NCBI GenBank assembly: GCA_965232595.1
Contig: OZ246983.1
Coordinates: forward strand, 3,286,001-3,350,000
DNA length: 64,000 nucleotides
From: SZUA-309 sp965232595
GTDB taxonomy: Bacteria > Pseudomonadota > Gammaproteobacteria > Pseudomonadales > Azotimanducaceae
Direction: 5' to 3'
In this document: piece by piece, positions 28,481-36,573 of the stretch
Layout of the letters: every line of letters starts with the position of its first letter
How positions within the stretch are numbered: the stretch's first letter is position 1
Program-made: the position numbers and the translations under genes
The notes under the pieces: model-generated
Seen by the model: only the letters and a program-made list of their open reading frames with translations
What the model was told of the DNA's origin: nothing
Databases searched by the model: none

Positions 28481-29764
28481 TCAGCCGTCTGCAGTTACCG
28501 CCATGCTCTGCGCTTCGACCAGGCGCGGCTCGTTAGGGTGCAGCCACTCCTCACCGATGACCTGGGCAACCCGAAGCTCCTCCGGGATGTTGTCGATCCC
28601 GATCATCCGATCGGCCCACTGGTTCCAGTGGTAGATGCGCGCTTCCTGGTAGGAGAGCGGCACGCCTCGAAAGGCATAGGATTCCACCGAGCGCTGGATC
28701 CAGGCGCCGAACTGGGTGTCTTCCTGAAGCACCGCGCCGAGCTCGCTGCCATCGGGCGTGGTCCACATGTCCTTGAGTGCCGGTTCCGGCCCGTCGCCCC
28801 AGTCGTGGACCATGGTCCAGGTCTCGAGTCGGCAGCTGTTGATGCCTGTCGGCCAGAACAGCAGCGGTGGCAGGGTCAGGTGGCTGAGCGGCGAGACCCA
28901 GTTCGGAAAGATGCCGTAGGACTGAGTGCAGGTCCGGCCGATCTCGCCCACGGTTTCGATCTCCGGCAGATCCGGCATCGGGATCGCGCTCGTACCTTCG
29001 CTGCCTTTTTTGCGCGGCGCGATCATGCGGCCGTGGCCGTTGCGATAGAAGGTGTTGACGTTGCGCCGATCGTCCAGGGTCAGGGCCACGGTCTTCGCGT
29101 GAATGCTGCGCACGTGATAGACCTCGGTGTTGGCCTCCATGGCGATCTTCCAGTTGCAGTTCAGATCGAAGATGTGGCGACCGGTCAGCCGACAGTTCTC
29201 GAATTGAAACTCGCGCCACTCATCCGCGATGGGTCCAAGCCAGTCCAGCAGCGACGGCGCGTCCGCATCGAAGTTGACGAAGATCAGATTGCCGAAACGC
29301 TCACAGCGCACCGGAATCAGGCTGCGACAGGAGAAGTCCAGCTCTGAGAAGTCCTCCGGATCTCTGATCGCGACCAGGTCGCCATCCAGGGAGTAGGACC
29401 AGCCGTGATACTTGCAGGTCAGCCGCGGTCGCTTGCCCGAAGCATCCGTAATCACCGGCGCGCCGCGATGGGAGCAGGTGTTGTAGAAGGCGTTTATCTC
29501 GCCGGATTCCGCGTGCACGATCACCACCGGCTGGCCGGCGTTCTCCCAGAGCAGGAAGCAGCCGGGCTCCGGCACCTCGTCCAGGTGGGCCGCCAGGAGC
29601 CAGGACTTGCGCCAGATGTGTGCTTTCTCCAGAGCGTAAAAGCGAGGATCCGTATAGCGGCCGCCCGGCAGGTCCGGCAGCGCGGGGAAGCCATCAGGCG
29701 GCGCAGTTCGCTGGGCCTCGTACTCCATCAGCACCTTCAGGTCCTGGATCTGTTCCGGTGTCAT
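28481..29764 (-). CDS. Rieske non-haem iron oxygenase, alpha subunit (short form)
   Basis: A 427-residue Rieske oxygenase. The cluster ligands are C97/H99 in CSHRGAP and C117/H120 in CKYHGWSY. The iron histidines are H217 and H222 in EVYHVRSIHAK. The size and the NWKIAMEANTEVYH segment fit the choline/carnitine/phenylpropionate-like alpha subunits. No beta subunit or reductase is adjacent. The gene heads the minus-strand group 29764-24923. A perfect 14-bp palindrome at 29820-29833 lies 56 bases upstream of its start. Confidence 0.93.
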   Translation of the reverse strand: MTPEQIQDLKVLMEYEAQRTAPPDGFPALPDLPGGRYTDPRFYALEKAHIWRKSWLLAAHLDEVPEPGCFLLWENAGQPVVIVHAESGEINAFYNTCSHRGAPVITDASGKRPRLTCKYHGWSYSLDGDLVAIRDPEDFSELDFSCRSLIPVRCERFGNLIFVNFDADAPSLLDWLGPIADEWREFQFENCRLTGRHIFDLNCNWKIAMEANTEVYHVRSIHAKTVALTLDDRRNVNTFYRNGHGRMIAPRKKGSEGTSAIPMPDLPEIETVGEIGRTCTQSYGIFPNWVSPLSHLTLPPLLFWPTGINSCRLETWTMVHDWGDGPEPALKDMWTTPDGSELGAVLQEDTQFGAWIQRSVESYAFRGVPLSYQEARIYHWNQWADRMIGIDNIPEELRVAQVIGEEWLHPNEPRLVEAQSMAVTADG

Positions 29765-29819
29765 GGGCTGACTCTCCCTTCCTCGCAGAAATTGCCCTTG
29801 AGTCGATCGTCCGCAATTG

Positions 29820-29833
29820 TGAAACGTGTTTCA
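29820..29833. promoter_or_regulatory. Perfect 14-bp palindrome, TetR-type operator candidate
   Basis: TGAAACGTGTTTCA is a perfect palindrome between the divergent Rieske gene (29764) and thioesterase gene (29915). It fits TnnAACnnGTTnnA, the pattern published for KstR-type TetR regulators. Which regulator binds is unknown; none is encoded beside it. Confidence 0.55.
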
Positions 29834-29914
29834 AGTTCGATCAGTACGGCATTTGCTTCTCCAGCGTGGTCAGGCAATCCTAGCCGGCTTTCCCAGCCCA
29901 CGTGTCCCAACCCG

Positions 29915-30730
29915 ATGAGCAACCGCTTTCAGAAACTGCTGCGACGCCTGGATCTCGAGCCGCAGAGCCCGGACGTTTTCGTCGGCGGTGCGGGTGAGGG
30001 GGGCATCGGCGGTGACGAGAGACTGTTCGGCGGCCTGGTGGCAGCGCAAGCGGCGATGGCGGTGCAGCGCACGGTTGATGAGTTTGCTCTGCACTCGCTG
30101 CACGCTTACTTCCTCCGACCGGGCAGGGCATCCACGGAGATCGCCTACCACGTGCGGGCGCTGAAAGACGGCCGTAACTTCGCCGCCCGGCAGGTAGAAG
30201 CCTGGCAGAGCGGTCAGTGCATCTTTCAGCTGACGGCTGGCTTTCACCGGGGTGAGCCTGGCCCAGCGCACCAACCCGCTATGCCGGTGGCGCCCGAGCC
30301 GGAAGCGTGCCCCAATCGGGACGAGCTGCGTGGTCGCAGCTACTGGCAGGACATGCCCATCGAGGTTCGGATGGCGACGGAGATCACCGCCAACGAGCCG
30401 CTGCCGGCGGAGCAGATGATCTGGCTGCGCGCCAACGGCGTTTTGCCGGAGGATCCTCGCCTGCACCTGGCGCTGATCGTCTATGCCAGCGACCGATGCC
30501 TGCTCGACACCGCGTTCCGCCCGCACGCCGGGGAAGGTGAGATGGCCGGCGCGAGCCTCGATCACAGCATGTGGTTCCACGGCACGCCCCGGTTCGACGA
30601 CTGGCTGCTGTATCACACGCTGAGCCCGGTGGCAGCGGCAGGGCGCGGGCTGGCCACCGGGACTCTGTACGACAGAAAGGGCAACTGCCTGGTCACTGTG
30701 GCTCAGGAAGGCTCGGTGCGATTCCGTTGA
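29915..30730 (+). CDS. Acyl-CoA thioesterase II (TesB family)
   Basis: A 271-residue double-hotdog thioesterase, close to the usual size of about 285. Visible motifs are RLFGGLVAAQAAMA near residue 35, HSLHAYFLRPG, and the C-terminal SLDHSMWFHG and DWLLYHTLSP, which in TesB proteins carry catalytic Asp, Thr/Ser and Gln residues. It hydrolyses fatty acyl-CoA. The assigned ATG 29915 has no clear Shine-Dalgarno sequence. Its TGA overlaps the TTG start of the following exporter (TTGA), so the pair is coupled. Confidence 0.9.
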   Translation: MSNRFQKLLRRLDLEPQSPDVFVGGAGEGGIGGDERLFGGLVAAQAAMAVQRTVDEFALHSLHAYFLRPGRASTEIAYHVRALKDGRNFAARQVEAWQSGQCIFQLTAGFHRGEPGPAHQPAMPVAPEPEACPNRDELRGRSYWQDMPIEVRMATEITANEPLPAEQMIWLRANGVLPEDPRLHLALIVYASDRCLLDTAFRPHAGEGEMAGASLDHSMWFHGTPRFDDWLLYHTLSPVAAAGRGLATGTLYDRKGNCLVTVAQEGSVRFR

Positions 30731-32337
30731 GCTCACCGTTCGACCCGCTTCGCGTCCCCGTCTTCCGCCGCTTCTGGCTGGCCAACATCGCCTCCAACTT
30801 CGGTGGCCTGGTCCAGGCGGTGGGTGCTGCCTGGATGATGACGCTGATCAGCTCCTCGGATGCGCTGGTGGCCCTGGTGCAGGCGTCCACCACCTTGCCG
30901 ATCATGGTGTTTTCGCTGTTTGCCGGTGCTGTCGCCGACAGCTTCGACCGGCGACGGGTGATGCTGCTCTCCCAGATCTTCATGCTGGTGGTGGCAGCAG
31001 CGCTGACTGCCTTCGCTTTTCTCGACTGGCTGAACGCCTGGCTGCTGCTCACGTTCACCTTCCTTATCGGCTGCGGCATGGCGTTCAACAATCCGGCCTG
31101 GCAGGCGTCCGTGCGTGACTTTGTCGGTAAGGATCTGCTGCCGGGCGCGGTGCTGCTGAACGGCGTCGGCTTCAACGTCACCCGCAGCGTCGCGCCAGCG
31201 ATCGGCGGAACTATCGTCGCGGTTGCCGGCGCGAGCGTTGCATTTCTTGTTAACGCGGTCAGCTACCTGGGGCTCATCTTTGCGGTCTGGTCGTGGGAAG
31301 GGCCGGGCCGGGGTGAGGAGAAGCGGCGGGAGCCGCTCCGCTCCGCGGTACTCTCCGGCTTCCGCTACGTGTCGTTGTCACCGAACCTGATGCGGATCTA
31401 CTTCCGTGGCTTCGTGTTCGGCCTCACGGGTGTGGTGGTGCTGGCGCTGCTGCCTCTGATCGCTCGGGACATGCTGGCCGGCGACTCGCTGACGTTCGGC
31501 CTGCTGCTCGGTGCCTTCGGCTTTGGCGCGGTGCTCGGCGGGCTCTCATCCGCGCGGATCTCCCAGACGCTATCGAGCGAGGGCATGGTGCGACTTTCGT
31601 TCGCGGTGATGTCCGTTGCCATTGCGGTCATCAGCGGCAGCGCCTGGTTGCCGCTCACCATGCTGGCCGTTGCCTTCGCCGGAGCAGCCTGGGTCCAGGC
31701 GCTGGCGCTGTTCAATACCAGCGTCCAGCTCTCTACACCGCGCTGGGTCGTGGGCCGGGCGTTGTCCTTCTACCAGATGTGCACCTTTGGCGGTATGGCC
31801 CTCGGCAGCTGGCTTTGGGGCACCCTGGTGGAAACGCACTCCATCGAGCAGGCGCTGCAGCTGGCTGCTGCCAGCAGCCTCATCGGCGTGATCGTCGGCT
31901 TCCGTTGGGCGGTGCCGGCGCGCATCGAGCGGGATCTGGAGCCGCTCGATCGCTGGCAGGAGCCACCGGTCGGGCTGGATATCCTGCCGCGGAGCGGCCC
32001 GGTCTCCGTGGCGGTCGAGTACCTGATCGACGATGAGGATGTGCCCGCCTTCAAGGCGCTCATGTTCGAACGGCGGCGGATCCGGCGCCGGGACGGCGCC
32101 CGGCAATGGACCCTGCTGAGAAACCTCGAGCAGGTAAATCAGTGGATCGAACGCTTCGAGCTGCCGACCTGGGCCGACTACGTGCGTTTCCATGCCCGAA
32201 CCACGCAGGAGGACGGCCGGGTGGGGGAACGCATCCGGGCGCTGCACAAAGGTGAGGGCACGCCACGGGTGCGCCGGATGCTCGTCCGGGAACCAACGGA
32301 AACCCGGGACGCCGTTGACGGCCCGGTGGAGGTCTAA
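30727..32337 (+). CDS. MFS_3 (enterobactin-exporter-like) transporter with C-terminal soluble tail
   Basis: A 536-residue membrane protein starting at TTG 30727 (LSSPFDPLRVPVFRRFWLAN), cited as FDPLRVPVFRRFWLAN, typical of MFS_3 exporters. Around 12 helices span residues 20-400. A soluble C-terminal region (about 410-536) contains VAVEYLIDDEDVPAF and WTLLRNLEQVNQWIERF and resembles an ABM-like barrel, which is known in some members of this family. The start overlaps the thioesterase stop by 4 bases. The likely role is export of a lipophilic compound. Confidence 0.85.
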   Translation: MSSPFDPLRVPVFRRFWLANIASNFGGLVQAVGAAWMMTLISSSDALVALVQASTTLPIMVFSLFAGAVADSFDRRRVMLLSQIFMLVVAAALTAFAFLDWLNAWLLLTFTFLIGCGMAFNNPAWQASVRDFVGKDLLPGAVLLNGVGFNVTRSVAPAIGGTIVAVAGASVAFLVNAVSYLGLIFAVWSWEGPGRGEEKRREPLRSAVLSGFRYVSLSPNLMRIYFRGFVFGLTGVVVLALLPLIARDMLAGDSLTFGLLLGAFGFGAVLGGLSSARISQTLSSEGMVRLSFAVMSVAIAVISGSAWLPLTMLAVAFAGAAWVQALALFNTSVQLSTPRWVVGRALSFYQMCTFGGMALGSWLWGTLVETHSIEQALQLAAASSLIGVIVGFRWAVPARIERDLEPLDRWQEPPVGLDILPRSGPVSVAVEYLIDDEDVPAFKALMFERRRIRRRDGARQWTLLRNLEQVNQWIERFELPTWADYVRFHARTTQEDGRVGERIRALHKGEGTPRVRRMLVREPTETRDAVDGPVEV

Positions 32338-32356
32338 CCGCTTCCGGCGAAGCGCG

Positions 32357-33091
32357 TCAGAGCGCGTTCAGGCCGCCGTCGACGATGAACTCGGAGCCGG
32401 TGGAGTAAGAACTTTCATCGCTGGCCAGATACAGAGCGAGCTGAGCCACCTCGTCGGCTTGCGCTGCTCTGCCGAGCGGCACCCGCCGGGTCAGCCGCAT
32501 CTCGTCCTCCGAGCCCGGCAGCTCGCGCATCATGTCCGTGTCGATCAGCCCCGGATGAATGGAGTTCACCCGGACGTTCCGGCGACCATTCTCCACCGCC
32601 GCCGCTTTGGTCATGCCGCGCACCGCCCACTTCGAGCTGTGGTAGGCGAAGGCGCCGGTGCCGCCGCGCAGGCCGGCCAGTGACGAGATGTTGACGATGG
32701 ACCCGGAACCGGCTTCCCGCATGGCGGGCGAGACGGCACGCATGCCGAGGAACACGCCGAGGCAATTCACGTCCATCACCCGGGCAAACTCTGCCGGGTC
32801 GATCTCGAAGTGGCGGCCGGTAGCGAAGATGCCGGCGTTGTTCACCAGCGCATCAAGGCGACCGCTGCTGCTCAGAATCTCGTCGACCAGGGCCTGCCAG
32901 GCGGCCTCGTCGCGCACGTCCAGATGCCGATAGGTACCGCCAATCTCGTCGGCAACAGCGGCTCCTTCGCCGTCCAGCACGTCGGTCAACCAGACCGTGG
33001 CCCCCTCGCGGGCGAACAGACGGGCTTCCGCCGCCCCCTGGCCCCGGGCTGCGCCGGTGATCAGGCAGACCTTGTCCTCCAACCTTGCCAT
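32357..33091 (-). CDS. SDR-family oxidoreductase
   Basis: A 244-residue classical SDR from ATG 33091 (MARLEDKVCLITGAARGQG). The cofactor loop is TGAARGQG, the NNAGIFAT segment is present, and the active site is NISSLAGLRGG with YHSSKWA. The tail is VDGGLNAL. The sequence resembles 3-alpha/20-beta-hydroxysteroid dehydrogenase-like SDRs, which share the TGAARGQG variant loop. The upstream gene on the same strand, an HsaA-like flavoprotein, ends 22 bases before it. Confidence 0.9.
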   Translation of the reverse strand: MARLEDKVCLITGAARGQGAAEARLFAREGATVWLTDVLDGEGAAVADEIGGTYRHLDVRDEAAWQALVDEILSSSGRLDALVNNAGIFATGRHFEIDPAEFARVMDVNCLGVFLGMRAVSPAMREAGSGSIVNISSLAGLRGGTGAFAYHSSKWAVRGMTKAAAVENGRRNVRVNSIHPGLIDTDMMRELPGSEDEMRLTRRVPLGRAAQADEVAQLALYLASDESSYSTGSEFIVDGGLNAL

Positions 33092-33113
33092 CGCTTCGTT
33101 CCTCCTCTGCTCT

Positions 33114-34271
33114 CTATACCCGGCCGGTAGCCCCATCCTGGCCGAGCAGCGCCCGACCCGCATCGCCGTAGCGACTCGCCTTGGCGAAGACGACGTGGTT
33201 GCTGGCGATCGATATGTCGCGCACGGCGCGCTGAATCGGGTTGCTCAAGAATCCTCCGCTGGCGCCGGTTTCCTCGCTGATCGCCTGCACGGCCTCCCGG
33301 CAGGTGAACACGGCGTAGGCCATGCGCGACAGCCAGTGGCCGCGCTCTTCGTTGCTCGCCTTGTTGCGCCGGGCCATGACGTCGGCGATGGTGTCGCGCA
33401 GGACCAGCTCGGCGGTGTCTATCTTCAGCGACGCTTCGCCGACCAGGGCGCTTACGTCCGGCAGCGGCGTTCCGGCGCGGCGCGCGTTGCCCTCGATCTT
33501 CGCCCGCATCTGCCCGGTGAACTCGGCCAGCACGTTCTGGGCCGCGCCCAGTATCGGCAACGCCGCGGTGATGCCGAGCACGGCCATCAGCGGCGTGCTG
33601 TACAGCGGGCTGGGGAAACGTTCGGTGATGCCCGAGCTGGCATCCAGAAACTGCTGGAAGGGCAGCGCGTAGTCTTCCGGCACGAAGACGTCGTCGATTC
33701 TGAAGTCCCAGGAGCCGGTGGCACACATACCGGTGACGTGCCAGGTGTCCACCGGCTCGACCTGGGACTTCGGCAGCAGAAAGAAAGTCGGCACCGGCCC
33801 CGCCGCATCGTCCATGACCAGGCCACCGGCCATCACCCAGGTGCCGTGGACGATGCCGGTACCCCACTGCCACTGGCCGTTGAGACGATAGCCGCCGTCC
33901 ACTTTGGTCGCCGCACCGCCGCCGATGTTGAGTGCTGCCGGCGCCAGGACGTAGTTGTCTGCACCCATCACCTCGGTGTAGACGGCTTCCGGGTAGTTGA
34001 ACAGCCAGAGGTTGTGCTCGATGTAGAAGGCGGTAATCCAGCCCATCGAGGCATCGGCCTGGGACAGCGTGAGCACCACGTCGAAAAACACGTCCAGGTC
34101 CTGCTCGTGGCCGCCCAGCTGCTTCGGCACCATGAGCGAAAAAAGACCGCTGTCGCGGATCTCTTCGATCACATGATCGAGCGGCTGGCGGGCCAGCTCG
34201 GCCTCCCGGGCGGTGTCCTTGAGCAACGGCGCCAGGGCCTCCGCCCGGGCAACCAGATCAATGTCCTTCAA
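33114..34271 (-). CDS. Acyl-CoA-dehydrogenase-fold flavin monooxygenase (HsaA/pHPA-hydroxylase type)
   Basis: A 385-residue protein. It starts at TTG 34271 with AAGGA just upstream. PKQLGGHEQDL, LSQADASMGWI, and YRLNGQWQWGTGI correspond to segments of HsaA and the large component of 4-hydroxyphenylacetate hydroxylase, which use reduced flavin instead of an acyl-CoA. The catalytic Glu of true acyl-CoA dehydrogenases is not obvious. A partner flavin reductase is not in the window. It pairs with an SDR and is divergent from an MFS gene at 34334. Confidence 0.78.
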   Translation of the reverse strand: MKDIDLVARAEALAPLLKDTAREAELARQPLDHVIEEIRDSGLFSLMVPKQLGGHEQDLDVFFDVVLTLSQADASMGWITAFYIEHNLWLFNYPEAVYTEVMGADNYVLAPAALNIGGGAATKVDGGYRLNGQWQWGTGIVHGTWVMAGGLVMDDAAGPVPTFFLLPKSQVEPVDTWHVTGMCATGSWDFRIDDVFVPEDYALPFQQFLDASSGITERFPSPLYSTPLMAVLGITAALPILGAAQNVLAEFTGQMRAKIEGNARRAGTPLPDVSALVGEASLKIDTAELVLRDTIADVMARRNKASNEERGHWLSRMAYAVFTCREAVQAISEETGASGGFLSNPIQRAVRDISIASNHVVFAKASRYGDAGRALLGQDGATGRV

Positions 34272-34333
34272 GCTTTCCTTCTCCCTCAGCGTGCTAGACT
34301 CGGTCGGGCCAGAATAACAAGAACCCGATAAGC

Positions 34334-35599
34334 TTGGCGCTGACCAACCTGCTCGAGACCAGAAACGGCAGATTTGCCTCTTTTGGTCTGATGTACGTAT
34401 CTGAAGGCATCCCCTACGGTTTCACCGCCATCGCGGTGGTCGCCTACCTCAGGGGCCAGGATGTGGGCCTGGACACCATCGGCATACTTGCCGCGTCCCT
34501 GCTCCTGCCCTGGTCCTTCAAGTGGGCCTGGGCACCGCTGGTGGACCTGTTCCGTTTCAACCGCTTCGGCGGCCGCAAAGCCTGGATCGTCTGCTGCACC
34601 GGCATGATGGTGCTCAGCCTGTCGCTGATTCTCGTTCTGGATGCGGTGGCTGACTTCCAGCTGCTGCTGACCCTGGTGGTGCTGAACAACTTCTTTGCCG
34701 CCACGCAGGACGTTGCCATCGACTCGCTGGCGGTCAGCACGCTGGAGCCGGAAGAGCGGGCCAGAGGCAACGGCTTCATGTTTGGTGGCCAGAACCTGGG
34801 CATCACCATGGGCGGGGCAGGGGCCATCGCTCTGTTCGGCCTGATCGGCTTCGACTCGGCGCTGCTGGTGATGTGTCTGCTGCTTGGTCTCAACCTGTTG
34901 TTCATCGTTCTGTTCGTGGTTGATCCGGAAGCGGGCGATGTTGTGGACGGCGGCCAGGTGGGTGCTGCCTTCAGAACGTTCTTCTCTGAGCTGAAGCGGG
35001 GCTTTCTGGGATCCGGCAGGGGGCCACTCATCGCGCTGGTGTTCTCCGTGCTGCCGATCGGGGCAATGGCCCTTTCCTACGCGACGCTCTCCACCATTCT
35101 CGTGGACTTCGGTCTCGATGAGGCCGGGGTCTCCACGGTGGTGGCAACCTACACGCTATGCGCTGCCGTCGGCTGCATCATCGGCGGTTTTCTCGCCGAC
35201 CGGGTCGGCCTGCGTCCAACCCTGTTCAGTGCCTATATGGGCACCGCGCTGATGGCACTGACGCTGGCGGTGGCCATCGATCTGAACGGGCTTGCCGGCG
35301 TCAGCTACACCCTGCTGGTGTCGGTGATCGCGATCAACGGCGTGATCTTCGGCTGCGCCTTCGGTGCCCGCTCGGCCAGCTTCATGGGTGTGTCCAACCC
35401 GATGGTCGGGGCCACCATGTTTACTACCTTCATGGCCATGTCCAACCTGATCGTCAGCTTCACCAACTTCTGGCAGGGCCAGGTGGCCGAACGGTTCGAC
35501 TACGCGGTGGTGCTCTACGTTGATGCGGCGCTGGTGCTGATCCCGCTTTGCGTTATCCCGCTGCTGAGAACGAGGGAGGAGACGGCCGTCAGCGGATGA
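34334..35599 (+). CDS. MFS transporter, AmpG-like
   Basis: A 421-residue membrane protein. LMYVSEGIPYGFTAIAVVAYL near the start and TQDVAIDSLAVSTLEPEERARGNGFM, cited as TQDVAIDSLAVSTL, are features of AmpG and related permeases (PAT family) that carry muropeptides or acetyl-CoA. Start at TTG 34334; no strong Shine-Dalgarno sequence is seen, so the start is uncertain. The gene is divergent from the flavin monooxygenase and overlaps the convergent kinase gene by 11 bases. The substrate is not clear. Confidence 0.8.
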   Translation: MALTNLLETRNGRFASFGLMYVSEGIPYGFTAIAVVAYLRGQDVGLDTIGILAASLLLPWSFKWAWAPLVDLFRFNRFGGRKAWIVCCTGMMVLSLSLILVLDAVADFQLLLTLVVLNNFFAATQDVAIDSLAVSTLEPEERARGNGFMFGGQNLGITMGGAGAIALFGLIGFDSALLVMCLLLGLNLLFIVLFVVDPEAGDVVDGGQVGAAFRTFFSELKRGFLGSGRGPLIALVFSVLPIGAMALSYATLSTILVDFGLDEAGVSTVVATYTLCAAVGCIIGGFLADRVGLRPTLFSAYMGTALMALTLAVAIDLNGLAGVSYTLLVSVIAINGVIFGCAFGARSASFMGVSNPMVGATMFTTFMAMSNLIVSFTNFWQGQVAERFDYAVVLYVDAALVLIPLCVIPLLRTREETAVSG

Positions 35600-36566
35600 G
35601 GTCGCCTGCATCGTGCGCCAGCGCTGCCATGGCGGAGCGGCGGAACACCCAGGGCAGGGACGGGAAGTCCACATCGGCAAGCTCGACGATGCGGGCGGCG
35701 CGGCGCAGCAGGCCGAGCCGATAGCCTCGCCAGGGATCCTGCCACCGGCAGCCTGCCGACTGCAGCCGAGCGAAGTATTGCTCGATGAGCTCTGCCTCCC
35801 GCGCGGCTCGATCCGCCTGACGAAAGCTCATGGTCATAAACACCGCCAGGTCGTAACCCGGATTGCCGATCCTCGGATCCTGCCAGTCGAGCAGGAGCGC
35901 GTGCCCGTCTTCGGTCAGCGGCAGGTTTTCCGCATGCGCATCGCCGTGGATGAGCGTGGCTGGCTCCGCAAGCGCTCCGAGCGTCGTCGCCAGACGGCCC
36001 ACCAGGGCATCACCCAGCTCGCGGAACTCAGGCGCGCTGGCCAGCAGGCGCTCGCCGTGCGCGCGCCAGGCGGCATCGTAGCTGTGCTGGGTGCGGGCGA
36101 GCTGGGCCGGATCGTCGAGCCTGGGCAGCCAGTCAGCCTTGGGTGCCTGGCCCCACCAGGCGATGTGCCAGTCCGCCAGCGCCGCGACCGCTCGCTGTGC
36201 GTGTTGCCCGCTGGCGCCGGTCGCGAAGCTGAAGGGTTGCAGCGGCTGATACTCGAGCAGCAGCGTCCCCTGCAGCTCCCCCAGGTATCGGGGAATGGGT
36301 AGCGGGTTCTCCGTGGGCGCTGCCAGCTCGGCGATGGTGCGGTAAAAGAGTCGTTCAACGTCCGGATGATCGTCGGCACGCGGCGGCCGGTACGGCTGCT
36401 TGGCGATCAGGGTGGGGGCGCCGTCCAGGTCGAGCCGCCAGACATCATTGGAAAAGCGGCCGAGATAGTGCCAGCTCTGCTGCGTGAAGCCGGTGGTCAG
36501 GCCGGATGCTGCCAGCCGCTCCTGCAGGGCGTCGGGGTCGAGATCGGGCGGCTCGGGCTCGTCCAT
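35589..36566 (-). CDS. Aminoglycoside-phosphotransferase-family (APH) kinase-like protein
   Basis: A 325-residue protein with the APH fold. The Brenner-type catalytic segment is IHGDAHAENLP near residue 215 (HGDxHxxN), and the metal-binding segment is LLDWQDPRIGNPGYDLA. An N-terminal lobe with TLIAKQPYRPP could bind ATP. Start at ATG 36566, 7 bases after the transporter stop. Relatives phosphorylate antibiotics, choline or CoA-linked metabolites; the substrate here is unknown. It is the third gene behind ACC deaminase and the SLC1-type transporter. Confidence 0.85.
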   Translation of the reverse strand: MDEPEPPDLDPDALQERLAASGLTTGFTQQSWHYLGRFSNDVWRLDLDGAPTLIAKQPYRPPRADDHPDVERLFYRTIAELAAPTENPLPIPRYLGELQGTLLLEYQPLQPFSFATGASGQHAQRAVAALADWHIAWWGQAPKADWLPRLDDPAQLARTQHSYDAAWRAHGERLLASAPEFRELGDALVGRLATTLGALAEPATLIHGDAHAENLPLTEDGHALLLDWQDPRIGNPGYDLAVFMTMSFRQADRAAREAELIEQYFARLQSAGCRWQDPWRGYRLGLLRRAARIVELADVDFPSLPWVFRRSAMAALAHDAGDLIR

Positions 36567-36573
36567 GATCCGC

